From Oehlia diaphana (Eukaryota > Glomeromycota > Glomeromycetes > Glomerales > Glomeraceae), in contig QZLH01000243.1 of assembly GCA_003833135.1 (NCBI GenBank), positions 18,106-82,105 on the forward strand: a DNA stretch of 64,000 nt. The letters are read 5' to 3'. Positions within the stretch are counted from its first letter, which is position 1. Every line of letters begins with the position of its first letter. This document shows, piece by piece, positions 1 through 10,510 of the stretch. The notes beneath the pieces are model-generated. The model was not told the origin of the DNA. It saw only the letters and a list, made by a program, of their open reading frames with translations, and did no database searches. The translations under genes and the position numbers were made by a program.

Positions 1-117
1 AAGATCAGAAGATCAAACTCATCAAAGTAAGGGTTTATATAAAAAACAAAAAACGTATCATAACAAAACAATAAACAATCACGTGATCTCGTGTTATGAT
101 ACGGGATTTTTGTAAAA

Positions 118-330
118 TTATTTTCTAAAAATATTAAGTTTAAAAATTCCGTATACATTCCGCATGATTAATTTTTTCCGTATACATTTCGTATACATTA
201 GTTTTTTTAAAAAATGTTCAAAAATGAATTGCTTATTAAATATACGGAATTTGTATACGGAATCTATAGAAACGTACATAAAATGTATACAAAACGTATC
301 CTTTCCGTATACATATTTCTTATAGGGAGC
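118..330. repeat. Imperfect inverted repeat built on TTCCGTATAC
   Basis: The stretch repeats TTCCGTATACATT-like words on the left half and TATACGGAATTTGTATACGG-like words on the right half, so the two sides can pair. It looks like a decayed palindromic or MITE-type element. I see no coding sequence in the flanks up to position 1085; short open frames here have no recognisable product. Confidence 0.4.
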
Positions 331-1084
331 TACACTTTTCCAACCATCGAAGGCAAACATGATCATCATTAATAGCGTCATTAAGAATAGTTTCTGAAAG
401 AATCTTAGTAGTTTTTTTAAGAATTCTGCCACCCAAGTTGTTTTCGATCTGGTAATACTAACATTGGATTAAGCCACTTAAAAAGTTCTTTAACTGCTGG
501 ATTATCAAGCCAACGAAAAGAAAAACCACATGCAACTGTAGCATTTAATAACAACCATTCATTTGCTCAGGTTTCACTTCATGCACGATACATATAGTTA
601 TTAAATGGACCAAAACTTTGAAAGAAATTTCAGATTTACAGTACTACTACTTATACTATTTGTACGTGATGTTTTGTAGAAAAATTGTTTAAATTAAAAT
701 AGTGTTGATGATGTATGTTGGTTGTAAATGTACTTCTACTCTACTCTCAGCTACTCATTGCCGCCGCTTGTATGGTTTGTTTGAACCATAATCCATTGCT
801 CTCTGAATAATTTCTTTAGTTTGTTCCAGAGTGTGTCTTTTAGCCCAATGAGGACAATTTTCAAGATGTTTGCACATGCGTGTTTAGTATTAGTAAACTT
901 CTGTTTCATAGCTTCTTTTTGGCCTAAAACCCTAATACAATCTTAAAAACTGCGTAGTTGCATTGTTATACTTGTTAGATTTTTCTTCTAACATTAAGAA
1001 ATATTCACCAAGCTTATGCTTTTCTCGTGTCATTTTGGTAAAAAATTCACATTCTTCAAAAAAATGTTTGTTCAAGAAAAAATA

Positions 1085-1275
1085 AAAATTATCGATTTAT
1101 TATATTAGTTGAATTGGACCAAGTCCAATTGTAAAACCAATTGTCAATTGGGACGATTTGGATATAGTCCAAACTCAACAAACATTTATTGGACTAATTA
1201 GACAATGGTCACAATTGGCCTATATCCAATTGTTCAATTATCCAATAAATCCAATTAATTCAATTCTACACTAAT
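1085..1275. repeat. CAATTGG/CCAATTG palindrome-rich repeat
   Basis: Many overlapping copies of CCAATTG and its reverse complement are packed into about 190 bp, for example GGACCAAGTCCAATTG. This gives strong self-complementarity. It is probably a non-autonomous element or a local palindromic repeat. No gene is visible here. Confidence 0.5.
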
Positions 1276-1701
1276 TGGCGATTGAAATGTATACTTAATT
1301 AAGTTATTAATTCAGAAAATTCAATCCAACACGTACAAAGCATTTACTTATACTATGGTATCAAAGCACTTTCTAAAACTGAATCATTTATATTTATTAT
1401 ATACTTTGGAATTGTCTGACATTATCTAACACACTCAAACATTTTGGGCCGGGATTTCTTTTCATAAAATAATTAACAATAATATAATGATAATAATTAA
1501 AAAAATAAACTCCATATTCAAATAAAACACTACCATTAACTACAAGAATTGTATAATACTGATACTATTAGTGAAAAAGCTTTTGATATGATTATACAAT
1601 TAAAATTGAAAATCTTAGAATAAATCTTTAAAGAAAATAAAAGTAACAAATAAATAAAGTAAATAGCGATTTAAAGAATTTAAACGGAAATTGAACATTC
1701 A

Positions 1702-2660
1702 TTAAACTAAAGAAGCATTAATTTCTGTATTTTCTATATTTTCATTATCTTGTCTGTTAATTTCTTCATATTTTTTAAGGAATCTTTTATGATTAATCCT
1801 AACACATTTAACTTTCTTTAAATAATAATCATCTAAATAATAATCTCTTAATAAAGTTTCTAAAATTTGAACTCTTTCCTCTAAAGATGATTTTTCGGGT
1901 CTTTTATTAACTTTTTCAACTAATGGAATACCGGCAGATGAAACATATTTCTTTGCAAAATTTCTTTTTAAGCTTTTTCTGCAGTGCGTGCAAGAAAAAA
2001 GATATTTTTGTGCCAAACCCCTTTTAATAAAAGAAAAAAAAATAAATTATTAAATATAAAAATTTCTTAATTTTTAATGAGTAATATATACTACTTACCA
2101 TGGTTCATGTCTTTGCATTCCAAAAAACAAAATAAAGATTCCTATAATAAACTGAATTTTATTTATATTTTTTTTTTTTTCGAACATGAGTTTTAGCTTA
2201 CCTGCTATAGCACCATAGAAACCTCCAAGATTAGATATTAAGTCTGTGTCTAATAAAATTAAATTTATATTAAATTAATCTGAATCATTAATAAATATAG
2301 GTGTATAATATAGACTTACAATCATATTTTCTTGTTATCTCAAATCTAGAAATTCCCGTATTTGAAAGTGAAAAAATTTTAACACGAACTTCATTGGATT
2401 CTAATTGTATGGGTAGTTGTTCTAATTGTAAATTTAATTCAATACCATCATCAACAATGATCGGTTGATAAGATATAAAATAAGCTCTTCCTAGATAAAG
2501 TGAAAAATGAGCTGCATCTATTATATTATCATTGAAATAAACTAGATCAGGTTTGTTAGGAAATAAATATTGAAATGATTCAAAATATAAAGACAATAAA
2601 TTATTAGGAATAGTATGAGGGTTACAATAAGGTTCACTAAAACCGTGAGATATGGTTTCA
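1702..2660 (-). pseudogene. 5'-truncated copy of membrane-anchored family protein
   Basis: Reading right to left, the exons are about 2660-2320, 2249-2202, 2141-2099 and 2020-1702. They join in frame at GT/AG sites. The product contains ISNLGGFYGAIAG, then GMQRHEPWGLAQKYLFSC and a charged C-terminal tail ending NASLV. The 3' exons are nearly identical to those of the gene at 4639-6088. Homology stops abruptly at about 2660, inside the large second exon. The first exon with the N-terminal membrane segment is therefore missing, and I see no replacement start. The rest of the frame is open, so the copy is young. Function is unknown; the family looks lineage-specific. It could still be expressed from a new start, but a truncated duplicate is the simpler reading. 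Confidence 0.6.
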
Positions 2661-3877
2661 CTTCCAAGAGCTAATTTCTCATTTTATACACAAAAAAGTT
2701 AGAAATTAAAAATCGTGGAATGTAAACATTTTGTAAATATTTTAAATATAAATATCTGATTAAACCTGGGTCAACCTAAGTCAACCCAGGCCAAGCAAAG
2801 GTGTGACCCGACGAATTGGGTTGAATATAAGACTCGTGTCAAATGACCCTTTCGGAATACTAGTGCAATATCATCTTAACTTGATTTGATTAAACATACT
2901 AACCAAGAAATCCAATATATGGTTAGTTTAATGCCTAAATATGGATTAGACCTTTTACATTATAGGTTTAGAATATGCTTTAAGCTTCAAGCTTGGATCT
3001 GTATGTTGCATACTAATATCGTTTACTTATATTTTTATTTTAATATAAAAATTCCTTTACTGTAACAATATCAAAACGATATCAAAACAATTTCATTACA
3101 TATAAATATAATATTGTAATGATATTGTTTTGATATCCTATATAAATATCAAAACAAGGTCGGTAAGATAATCTAGACAATATCGTTAACAATATCACTA
3201 TGATATCAATTCGATGTTGTTAGATATTAAATATCATTTTGATATTGTATAGTAGCTATATTGTGAATATTGTGAAGATATTATAATGATATTATTTTGA
3301 TATTAAAAAGATATTGTTTAAAATAATGAGATTTCTGTAAAGTCATCATTATTTCAATTTATTTTTATATATTCAATTAGAATAAAGAAATTAGAAAGAT
3401 ACGTATCTTTCATGGTTCTTGATTTTAAGGTAGACTTCGTTACAGGGTTTCATTTTTCTTTTTTATTAATTTTAGTATTATTTTTTTCTTTCACTTTACC
3501 TTCGCAAAGTTTATTTTTTATTTTTATTTTTATTTCACAGAGAGAATAAATTTTCAGTAACGATTACAAAGATACTATATAGTAGAATCAGAAATAACAC
3601 AAATATAAAACTGTAAACAAAGTCACCACGAGCGAAGATAACTTCACTCTGGTGGATAAAAAAAGAAAGAAGTAGTTGAACCCAACAATTACCTATCCTC
3701 AAATTACAAAGAAACTATATACTAGAGTCAAAAGTAACTTTTCCAATCGTGTGCTTAGTGGTGTTATAAAGATTACAAGAATTTACAAGATTACAAACGT
3801 GGTTTCAATAAAAATTTTCACAAACCAGCCAAACAATCTCTCTTAATAAAAAATACTACCGATTATGAAACTGAAAC
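2661..3877. other. Intergenic repeat-rich DNA between the two duplicate copies
   Basis: No gene is visible. The stretch holds GGTCAACC/GACCC-type short repeats around 2765-2850 and a long run of ATATC/GATAT words from 3050 to 3330, including a clear hairpin at 3078-3137. A TTTTTATTTT-rich tract lies around 3480-3540. Confidence 0.6.
3078..3137. repeat. Long palindrome, 23-bp arms
   Basis: Left arm 3078-3100 begins GATATCAAAACAATTTC. It is the reverse complement of right arm 3115-3137 with one mismatch, separated by a 14-bp loop. It lies in a wider ATATC-rich field, so it may be one end of a repeat family or a snap-back structure. Confidence 0.7.
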
Positions 3878-5640
3878 TGAAATGTATACTTAAATTAAGT
3901 TATTAATACAGGGGATTCAATTATAAATCTCCGTTTACTTATGCTGTGGTAAAAGCATACTACCTCGTATCAAAGCATTGTCCAAGGGATAAAACATTTC
4001 ATTTATATTTATTATATACTTTGAAACTTTCTGTCTCTGACACACCCAAACACTTTGGGTCGGGACTTCTTTTCGGAAATAGGATCTTCGATACAAATAT
4101 TGCATATAATTTTATCATTCTTTTTTTATTTTAATATTTTAATCAAAGTTTGGAAATAGCTTTATTTTTCTGTATATCTTGACACAACCGGATCCTAACA
4201 TAATTTTCATATAAAATCCGATATAAGATTTTTTGATATATCGGATATGCGATCGCCTGTGTATAGCAGATAGTTCTTTTATAATAATAAAATTATATTT
4301 CGTTTTTGAATTTTAAAATTTTGAACGAAAAATCTCGTGATATCTCGGTATTTCGGATTTTTCGTATGAATTTGAACCGTAAGTCCGTAACTTTCTATAA
4401 ATTGCTTATTTATATAAATCCGGTTTAGCGCATATATCGGTATATGAGTATATCGGATTGATATTTTTACTGGAACCAACTGATACAACAACATTACTGT
4501 TAACTACAATACTATTAATAACAAAGCTAAAAAAATTTCAAACTGAAAATCCTAGAATAAATATATAAAGAAAATAAAAGTAACAAATAAATAAAGTAAA
4601 TAGCGATTTAAAGAATTTAAACTAAAATTGAACATTCATCAAACTAAAGAAGCATTAAGTTCTGTATTTTCTGTATTTTCATTATCTTGTCTGTTAATTT
4701 CTTCGTATTTTTTAAGGAGTTTTTTATGTATAGTTCTAACATCTTTAACTTTCTTTAAATAATAATCATCTAAATAATAATCTCGTAATAAAGTTTCTAA
4801 TATTTGAACTCTTTCCTCTAAAGATGATCCTTCAGGTCTTTTATTAACTTTTTCAACTAATGGAATACCGGCAGACGAAACATATTTCCTTGCAAAATTT
4901 CTCTTTAAGCTATTTCTGCAGCGCGAGCAAGAAAAAAGATATTTTTGTGCCAAACCCCTTTTAATAAAAATAAATTATTAAATATAAAAAATTTCTTAAT
5001 TATTAATAGGTAATATATATATAATACTTACCATGGTTCATGTCTTTGCATTCCAAAAAACAAAATAAAGATTCCTATAATAAACTGTGTTAATTTTATA
5101 TATATATATATTTTTTCGAACATGATTTTTGGCTTACCGGCTATAGCACCATAGAACCCTCCAAGATTAGATATTAAGTCTGAGTCTAATAAAATTAAAT
5201 TTATATTAAATTAATCTGAATTCACACTAATAAACATAAGTGTAATATACTTACAATCATATTTTCTCGTTTCAAATCTAGCAAATTCCGGAACTGAAAG
5301 CGGAAAAACTTTAACACGAACTTCATTGGATTCTAATTGTATAGGTAGTTGTTCTAATTGTGGATCCAATTCCAATTTATATTCAAAACCTCCAAAAATA
5401 TTGTTAACAATAATCGGTTTGTAAGATATAAAATAAGCTCTTCCTAGGTAAAGTGATAAATGAGCTGTATCTGTTATATTATTATTAAAAAAAGTTTGAC
5501 TAGGTTTGTTAAGAAATTTATATAGAAATGTTTCAAAATTTAAAGATAATAAATCATTAGGAATAGTATAAGGGTTACAATAAGGATCACTAAAATCGTG
5601 AAATACTGTATGGTTTCACTAGTATTATTATTGATATTAG
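3878..5640. repeat. Direct tandem duplication unit (copy 2; copy 1 at about 1286-2660)
   Basis: The block starting GAAATGTATACTTAA at about 1286 recurs at 3878, and collinear similarity continues through the 3' flank and last four exons of the gene. Similarity ends at about 2660 and 5640. Copy 2 contains roughly 400 bp extra in the flank (about 4080-4490), rich in TATCGGA/CCGATAT words, so a later insertion probably happened there. The duplication explains the paired genes at 1702 and 4639. Confidence 0.7.
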
Positions 5641-6088
5641 TAGTAATATTTAGCCAAGAATATACAGCGTTCTTCAATATAACATTCTGATGGTTTGTTG
5701 AAACGTTGATTTTTTTTGTTTCGTCGATTAACGTGATTGCCTTTGACGTCAGGTAGTTAAAAGATTTAGTAAATAATTCAACTTTATTAATCACGTTGGA
5801 AATTCCAGTACATATACTCATTTTAAGTCTATATCCTATTTTTTCAAAAATATTGTTTATTTTATTTATTGTTAATTTTCAATCCTTTACAAAAAAAAAA
5901 ATTTTTTTTTTCTTACCATCATTACTTTCAAATTTAACAGCAATAGAAGCCTCGGTGCCGATTTTTTGATATTGAACGATTGCATAATATAATATTATTC
6001 CGGTGAGAGTAATAGCAAAAAAATTCCGGAAAAATCTAAACCAAAACGGTTCAGTTGATCGATAATTACAAATTGTATCTAAAAACAT
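4639..6088 (-). pseudogene. Membrane-anchored family protein, full length but frame-broken
   Basis: Five exons can be joined: 6088-5917, 5835-5255, 5185-5138, 5074-5032 and 4957-4639, all with GT/AG borders. Exon 1 encodes a short cytosolic start (MFLDTICNYRSTEPFWFRF) and a hydrophobic segment (FFAITLTGIILYYAIV), so a membrane anchor is likely. Later exons give LGGFYGAIAG and GMQRHEPWGLAQKYLFSC, followed by a charged tail with a DDYYLKKVK motif. Compared with the copy at 1702, copy 2 has five extra bases near 5605 (GAAACCATACAGTATTTCAC against GAAACCATATCTCAC). Total exon length is 1163 nt, two bases past a codon multiple, and becomes a multiple of three without those five bases. The gene is therefore probably inactivated, unless an unrecognised splice event restores the frame. 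The molecular function of the family is not known to me. Confidence 0.55.
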
Positions 6089-6497
6089 TTTATCCTTTTA
6101 ATTTTATCGTATAAATAATTTCGTTATTTTTTCTTGCAAAAAAAACGTTTGAAATGATTTTATTATAAACTATGCATATGGCTATATTTATTTTGTTTTT
6201 TTATAATTGGAAAATAACGAAAACAATGTCTATAATCGTGAACAAAATTAAACCTTTTATTTGTACATAAATTGACATATAATGGTATCGTATGTAATAT
6301 ACAAAATGTGTAATTTTTTAAACAATACATTTAATAGGTACTACTATAAAGTGATGAAGTTTCAAACCTGAGTGACTTTGTAATTATTTAAACAAAAATA
6401 GAAAATAGTTGATCTACATATACTGTGCGTACATATACGTAAATACGCAGTGCTGGTTGTAAAGTATACACAAGTTTTTTTTTTTTTTAAAAAAAAA

Positions 6498-6915
6498 ATG
6501 GATTTCGGTTCGAATAATAAACGAAATCGTTACTTTAATATTATATTCTTGGGAATATTTCTTGCTGAAATTATAATTTACATTATAGGAATGGTTATAT
6601 TACCAATAAGAACGGATTTGTTGATTATAATCACCTCTGTATTCTTTATGTCAGGAATTTATACTGTAAGTTTGTACTTTCTTTTACTAACTTCTTACTT
6701 TCATATTTATTATACTAAAAAACTTTGTTCAAAAATAGTATTTTAGAAAAACTTTGCTATATTTATTAGCTTTTTGTGTAGTAAATATTATACAAAGTAT
6801 TATTTTAGTTGATTTTACAATAATATATTCGAAAAAACGTCATCGCGCGTCATTAAGTACTATAATTTTTGTTTCTCCGTTATCATTATCATTAATTTAC
6901 GTTAATTTTCTCTAA
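6498..6915 (+). CDS. Small multi-pass membrane protein (hypothetical)
   Basis: Two exons, 6498-6665 and 6739-6915, join in phase 0 across an intron with ACT/GTAAGT donor and AATAG acceptor, giving 114 aa. I start at 6498 because the ATG follows a poly-A stretch and the upstream in-frame ATG (6450) would add a poly-Lys/Phe leader encoded by homopolymers. After a short Asn/Arg-rich N-terminus come about four hydrophobic segments (for example IIFLGIFLAEIIIYIIGMVI and TLLYLLAFCVVNIIQSIIL), with a basic SKKRHR loop. No known family is recognised. The next gene on the same strand begins 81 bp downstream and encodes a similar hydrophobic protein, so the two may be related by duplication. Confidence 0.5.
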
Positions 6916-6996
6916 TAATATTGTTTAAAAAAACTTTTATGCAAAGTAACAAAACCTAACATTAACTACAATGAGATTGATGAAAAGGAATACGGA

Positions 6997-8133
6997 ATGA
7001 CATTTATTATTCCAAATATTATTGCTGTTGTTTTAATAGTATTTTTTATTATTTTGTATATTATATTAATTATTATGATGTGGAAAAATAAGTAGGTTGA
7101 AATCTTTTTAAACCGTTAGCGATTTTTTTTTAATAAGTTATAATTTTAGGTATTGGAATGTTATTTCACGTGTCAAGATTTTTACACCAAATGATGTGAT
7201 AAAAAGTAAGTTTTATCTGCTGTTTATTAGTACTAATTCATAATAATTTTTTTAACATATACATTTACATTTATATTAGAATCTTATTTTAAATACAAAT
7301 CGTTTAATTTCTTATTATATATAATATTACATCCTATTGCTATATTGTACTTAATTGGCATTTATAGTATTTATATTAATTACTATAAACTTGGTGTATT
7401 TATTAATTCAGATTTCTCTTACATAATTCTTACGGTGTTGCTTTTTATTTCACTATTTACTTTAATGTTCAGTTCAAAAATTGTAAGTATATTCATTTGT
7501 TTAATATTATTATAATATAAAATTTAAAATTTTCTTTATTAAATTTAATTCTAGATTAGAAAAGAATTAGATCTGTGTTATTTAATTTATGTTGCTCTTA
7601 TTATACAAGGTCTTTGTTTTCTTTATTATATTTGGTATATTACGGAAGCTATACCTCCGATAAGTGGTGAGTTATTATTTTAAAGAGTTGCTAATCTTAT
7701 CTGGGGAAATTAACCGGTAAGGAATTACGTTAATTCTGGTACAATCCAGTTTTGAAGCTAGACTAGGAATTACGTAATTCTGCCCACCGGTTAATTTTCC
7801 CCGGTTAATGTACTGTAGTTATTCTCTATTTTAAAGACCAAATTAAATCTAAAAATTCATTGTAATTAACAATTTTAAATTATTTATTATTACAGGAATC
7901 TTAGGACTAATTTTATTAGGATTGACATTTATAAATACAATTTTATGTCACCGAAATTTTGATAAAAACCTTAAATTTTACTGTAAGTATTTTTATATTT
8001 CAAATAATCATCACTCATTATTCATCTATTTTTAATTTTAGTCGAGTTAATGAAGTTTAATCCTAACTTGGATAAGGAGTTTGAGTATTCAAATGATTTG
8101 GATGACGATGATGATGATGATGACGAAGAATAA
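6997..8133 (+). CDS. Multi-pass membrane protein with acidic tail (hypothetical)
   Basis: Six exons chain in frame: 6997-7091, 7150-7205, 7280-7482, 7555-7666, 7896-7982 and 8042-8133, encoding 214 aa. The protein begins with a hydrophobic segment (IIAVVLIVFFIILYIILIIM), followed by a short polar loop and about four more membrane spans. It ends in a run of aspartates (LDDDDDDDDEE). The last segment is preceded by FNPNLDKEFEYSND. I recognise no domain; it looks like a lineage-specific integral membrane protein. The intron between exons 4 and 5 is unusually long (229 nt) because it carries a 100-bp palindromic element. Confidence 0.55.
7703..7802. mobile_element. MITE-like palindromic element inside an intron
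   Basis: The 100-bp stretch begins GGGGAAATTAACCGGT and ends ACCGGTTAATTTTCCCC. These are near-perfect terminal inverted repeats of about 16 bp. A second inner pair, GGAATTACGTTAATTC and GAATTACGTAATTC, makes most of the element self-complementary. It lies wholly within the fourth intron of the membrane-protein gene, leaving the splice sites intact. I could not fix a target-site duplication. Confidence 0.6.
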
Positions 8134-9639
8134 AAGCATGAAAAGATTTCTAAAAAATTAAAAAGATATTAGAAATATATTAAAAAAAAAATTTTTTATG
8201 ATACTTTTATTTCATTGATTGAAGAATAATTTAAAACATTTAATTCATGAATTAAATAAATATTTTATTATTATTATTATATTATTTTATTTTATTAATC
8301 ACAGAGAGAGATATCAATGTTGGAAACGATCTGCTTTAAATTCATGATAATATATGTCCGATATGTCAGATAATTATTATGTGTCAATGTGTCATATTGT
8401 CTTTTTTCCAAAATATTTAAAAAGACAATAATTCTTATCTGTAAGTGCGTATGTTTGATCACATTTATTGTGCCATATTCAAGTAAAAATTCTGTTTCTT
8501 ATTATTTAATCCTAGTATTTGAGTCTTATAAAATATTTAAAATATATAATTACATTTATTTATTAAATTCATCATACAAGTTTATGTATGTCTTTATATT
8601 ACTTGCTTTTTGTTATTATACCTCCTAATAATACTTAACCATTCAAATTAAATAATTATATTCCAGAAATTTCTCCCAAAAAATTTTACGAGAAACCTTC
8701 ATAAAGAAAAGATTTCATTTGGAAAGGTTTGAAGTCTAAATTCCGGAATCGCCATAGCAAAGTCATTCCTTGATCACGGGCTATTGCCAAAATAGGCTCC
8801 GATCAATGTCAATCAAAGTGTACATCGTTAAAGAAAACCGTGAAAAAAATACATCAATTCTTTCAATTATTTTACACTTAAAGAATCAATTTTTTTTACA
8901 TCGCTTTATAAAAAAAGAAACTAACGATACTTTTATTATAAAATAAATACCTTTTTTTAATATAAATACTACTGTACTTTCCCTTAAACTGCCCGCAATT
9001 TCTAAATTAGGATAAATGACGCTATAAAAATTCTTAAATTTTGGCCAGATCGTCACATAATTTTGCAGCCAAATTGATCTACATTCTGGCCATAAATTGT
9101 ACAAGTTAGACATCATTAAAATTGGATGAGATATTAACCCGCAAAAATAGTATCGGAATTTTTATATAATAAAATCTAAACTTTTCTTATCATATTTTTT
9201 TTCTCTATTTGAATATTTATTATTACTTTTCATTTTCATTATAAAAATTTTGCATTATAATAAACAAAATAGAGATAAAAAAAATTAATTTTTATGAGTA
9301 TATAATTAAAATGCATAATAAAATTTGCATTAAGGTTCTATATAAAGTCAAAATCCTACTTTTAAACATCAAATATCATATTAACAAAAGGTATTTCTCA
9401 TACCGAATTCTACATATTCTATCAAGCTTTTGTATAGCCACAATTAATTATCAATGAAATCGCCAAAGTTAAATGCAAGGATTTTTAAAATTTTGTGATT
9501 ATCTACTTTTGACCAATGGGTAATTTTCAATTTTCTAATATATAATTAATATATGATAATAATTTCTGCACATTATATAATTTAAACTATTTATTAAAAT
9601 TGCTTTATTTTTCATAAAATTAGATGAGAGCTGAAATTT
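8134..9639. other. Intergenic AT-rich stretch, no gene recognised
   Basis: The stretch holds homopolymer runs, an ATT/TTA microsatellite near 8265-8300 and scattered short open frames without recognisable content. A 76-codon minus-strand frame at 8886-9116 has no homology I recognise and its low-complexity end argues against coding. Confidence 0.5.
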
Positions 9640-9974
9640 GGTAAAATTGCAGGCAAATTATCCCGCAGTTGCTTACAGTTTAAGGGATAATTTTAAATCA
9701 TTGGATTATAATTTGGATGAAGATAAGAAAAGAGAAATTTAAGAATTACAAGTTTATTTAATAAATATGTAAACAAAAAATTAATAAAGTTTTATATTGT
9801 AAAAATTGTTATGATTATGAAATTGATGAAGAAAAATATTGTATACTATATGGAAGATATTAAGGATGTTCTCAAATAATTAAAATCCAATATTGATATT
9901 CATCTTGTAATTCAAAACGTTTCCAACAAGATTTTGATAAGTGGACTAGTGTAAATAATTTTATTGATACAAGA

Positions 9975-10111
9975 TACCGTATTCATCGGAAAATAAGCAA
10001 CCTCGAAAAATAAGCAACATGGGCGGAATTATGGCATTTTTTTGGCACGCATTACTAAATCTTGGCCTGCATTACGTGCAAAGTTGTTGCTTATTTCGGA
10101 TGAATACGGTA
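9975..10111. mobile_element. MITE with 26-bp TIRs and TA target-site duplication
   Basis: The element occupies 9977-10109 (133 bp) and is flanked by TA on both sides. Its ends begin CCGTATTCATCGGAAAATAA and finish TTATTTCGGATGAATACGG, near-perfect inverted repeats. The empty site can be read from the intact kinase paralog, which has ACAAGATAATCAACG where this copy has ACAAGA-TA-element-TA-ATCAA. TA duplication and size fit a non-autonomous Tc1/mariner-type element. It encodes nothing. Confidence 0.85.
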
Positions 10112-10302
10112 ATCAAATTTTAGCTCAAACATGTTTTAGAATGGATCTCGTTTGAAAATTAATATTATATATGCAGTAAAATAATATCTGCTACTTGAAG
10201 AGATGGATGAATCAATAAATGGGATCAGAATAGTTAAAAATTTTCCTATTTATTATTCTCTTTATATAGTAGAATTTTATGGAATCACATAAGAACCTAT
10301 TA

Positions 10303-10510
10303 CTCATAATCAGTGATGGGAATTTCCAGTTTCCAATGAAAATTTTACTGGAAACTGGAATCTGGAACATTGGAATTTTGATTCCAAATTGATTCCAATG
10401 ATTTCTGGAATCTGGAAATTTGATTCCAATACTTCAAAAACCACTGGAATCAATCTGGAATACATGTTTCCAGATTCCAGATTCCAGAAAATGCCAACAC
10501 TGCTCATAAT
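10303..10510. mobile_element. hAT-type MITE with 8-bp target-site duplication
   Basis: The 192-bp element at 10311-10502 is flanked by the exact 8-bp duplication CTCATAAT (10303-10310 and 10503-10510). The ends read CAGTGATGGGAATTTCC and, on the other strand, CAGTGTTGGCATTTTC; the CAGTG.TGG terminus and 8-bp duplication are typical of hAT elements. The interior is a set of TTCCAGATTCC/GGAATCTGG repeats in both orientations. The kinase paralog reads through the uninterrupted ACTCATAATTATGC site. It has no transposase, so it is non-autonomous. Confidence 0.9.

Noticed and set aside
5606..5665. A possible 60-nt intron (GTATAT...ACAG) that might explain the extra bases in copy 2
   Set aside because: Its length is a multiple of three, so removing it leaves the frame still broken.
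8886..9116. Minus-strand frame with Trp/Cys-rich start
   Set aside because: No domain, no splice partners, and the end is low-complexity; nothing beyond an open frame supports it.
10310..10507. Open minus-strand frame of 65 codons
   Set aside because: It lies almost exactly within the hAT-type element and is made of its GGAATCTGG repeats; the open frame is a by-product.
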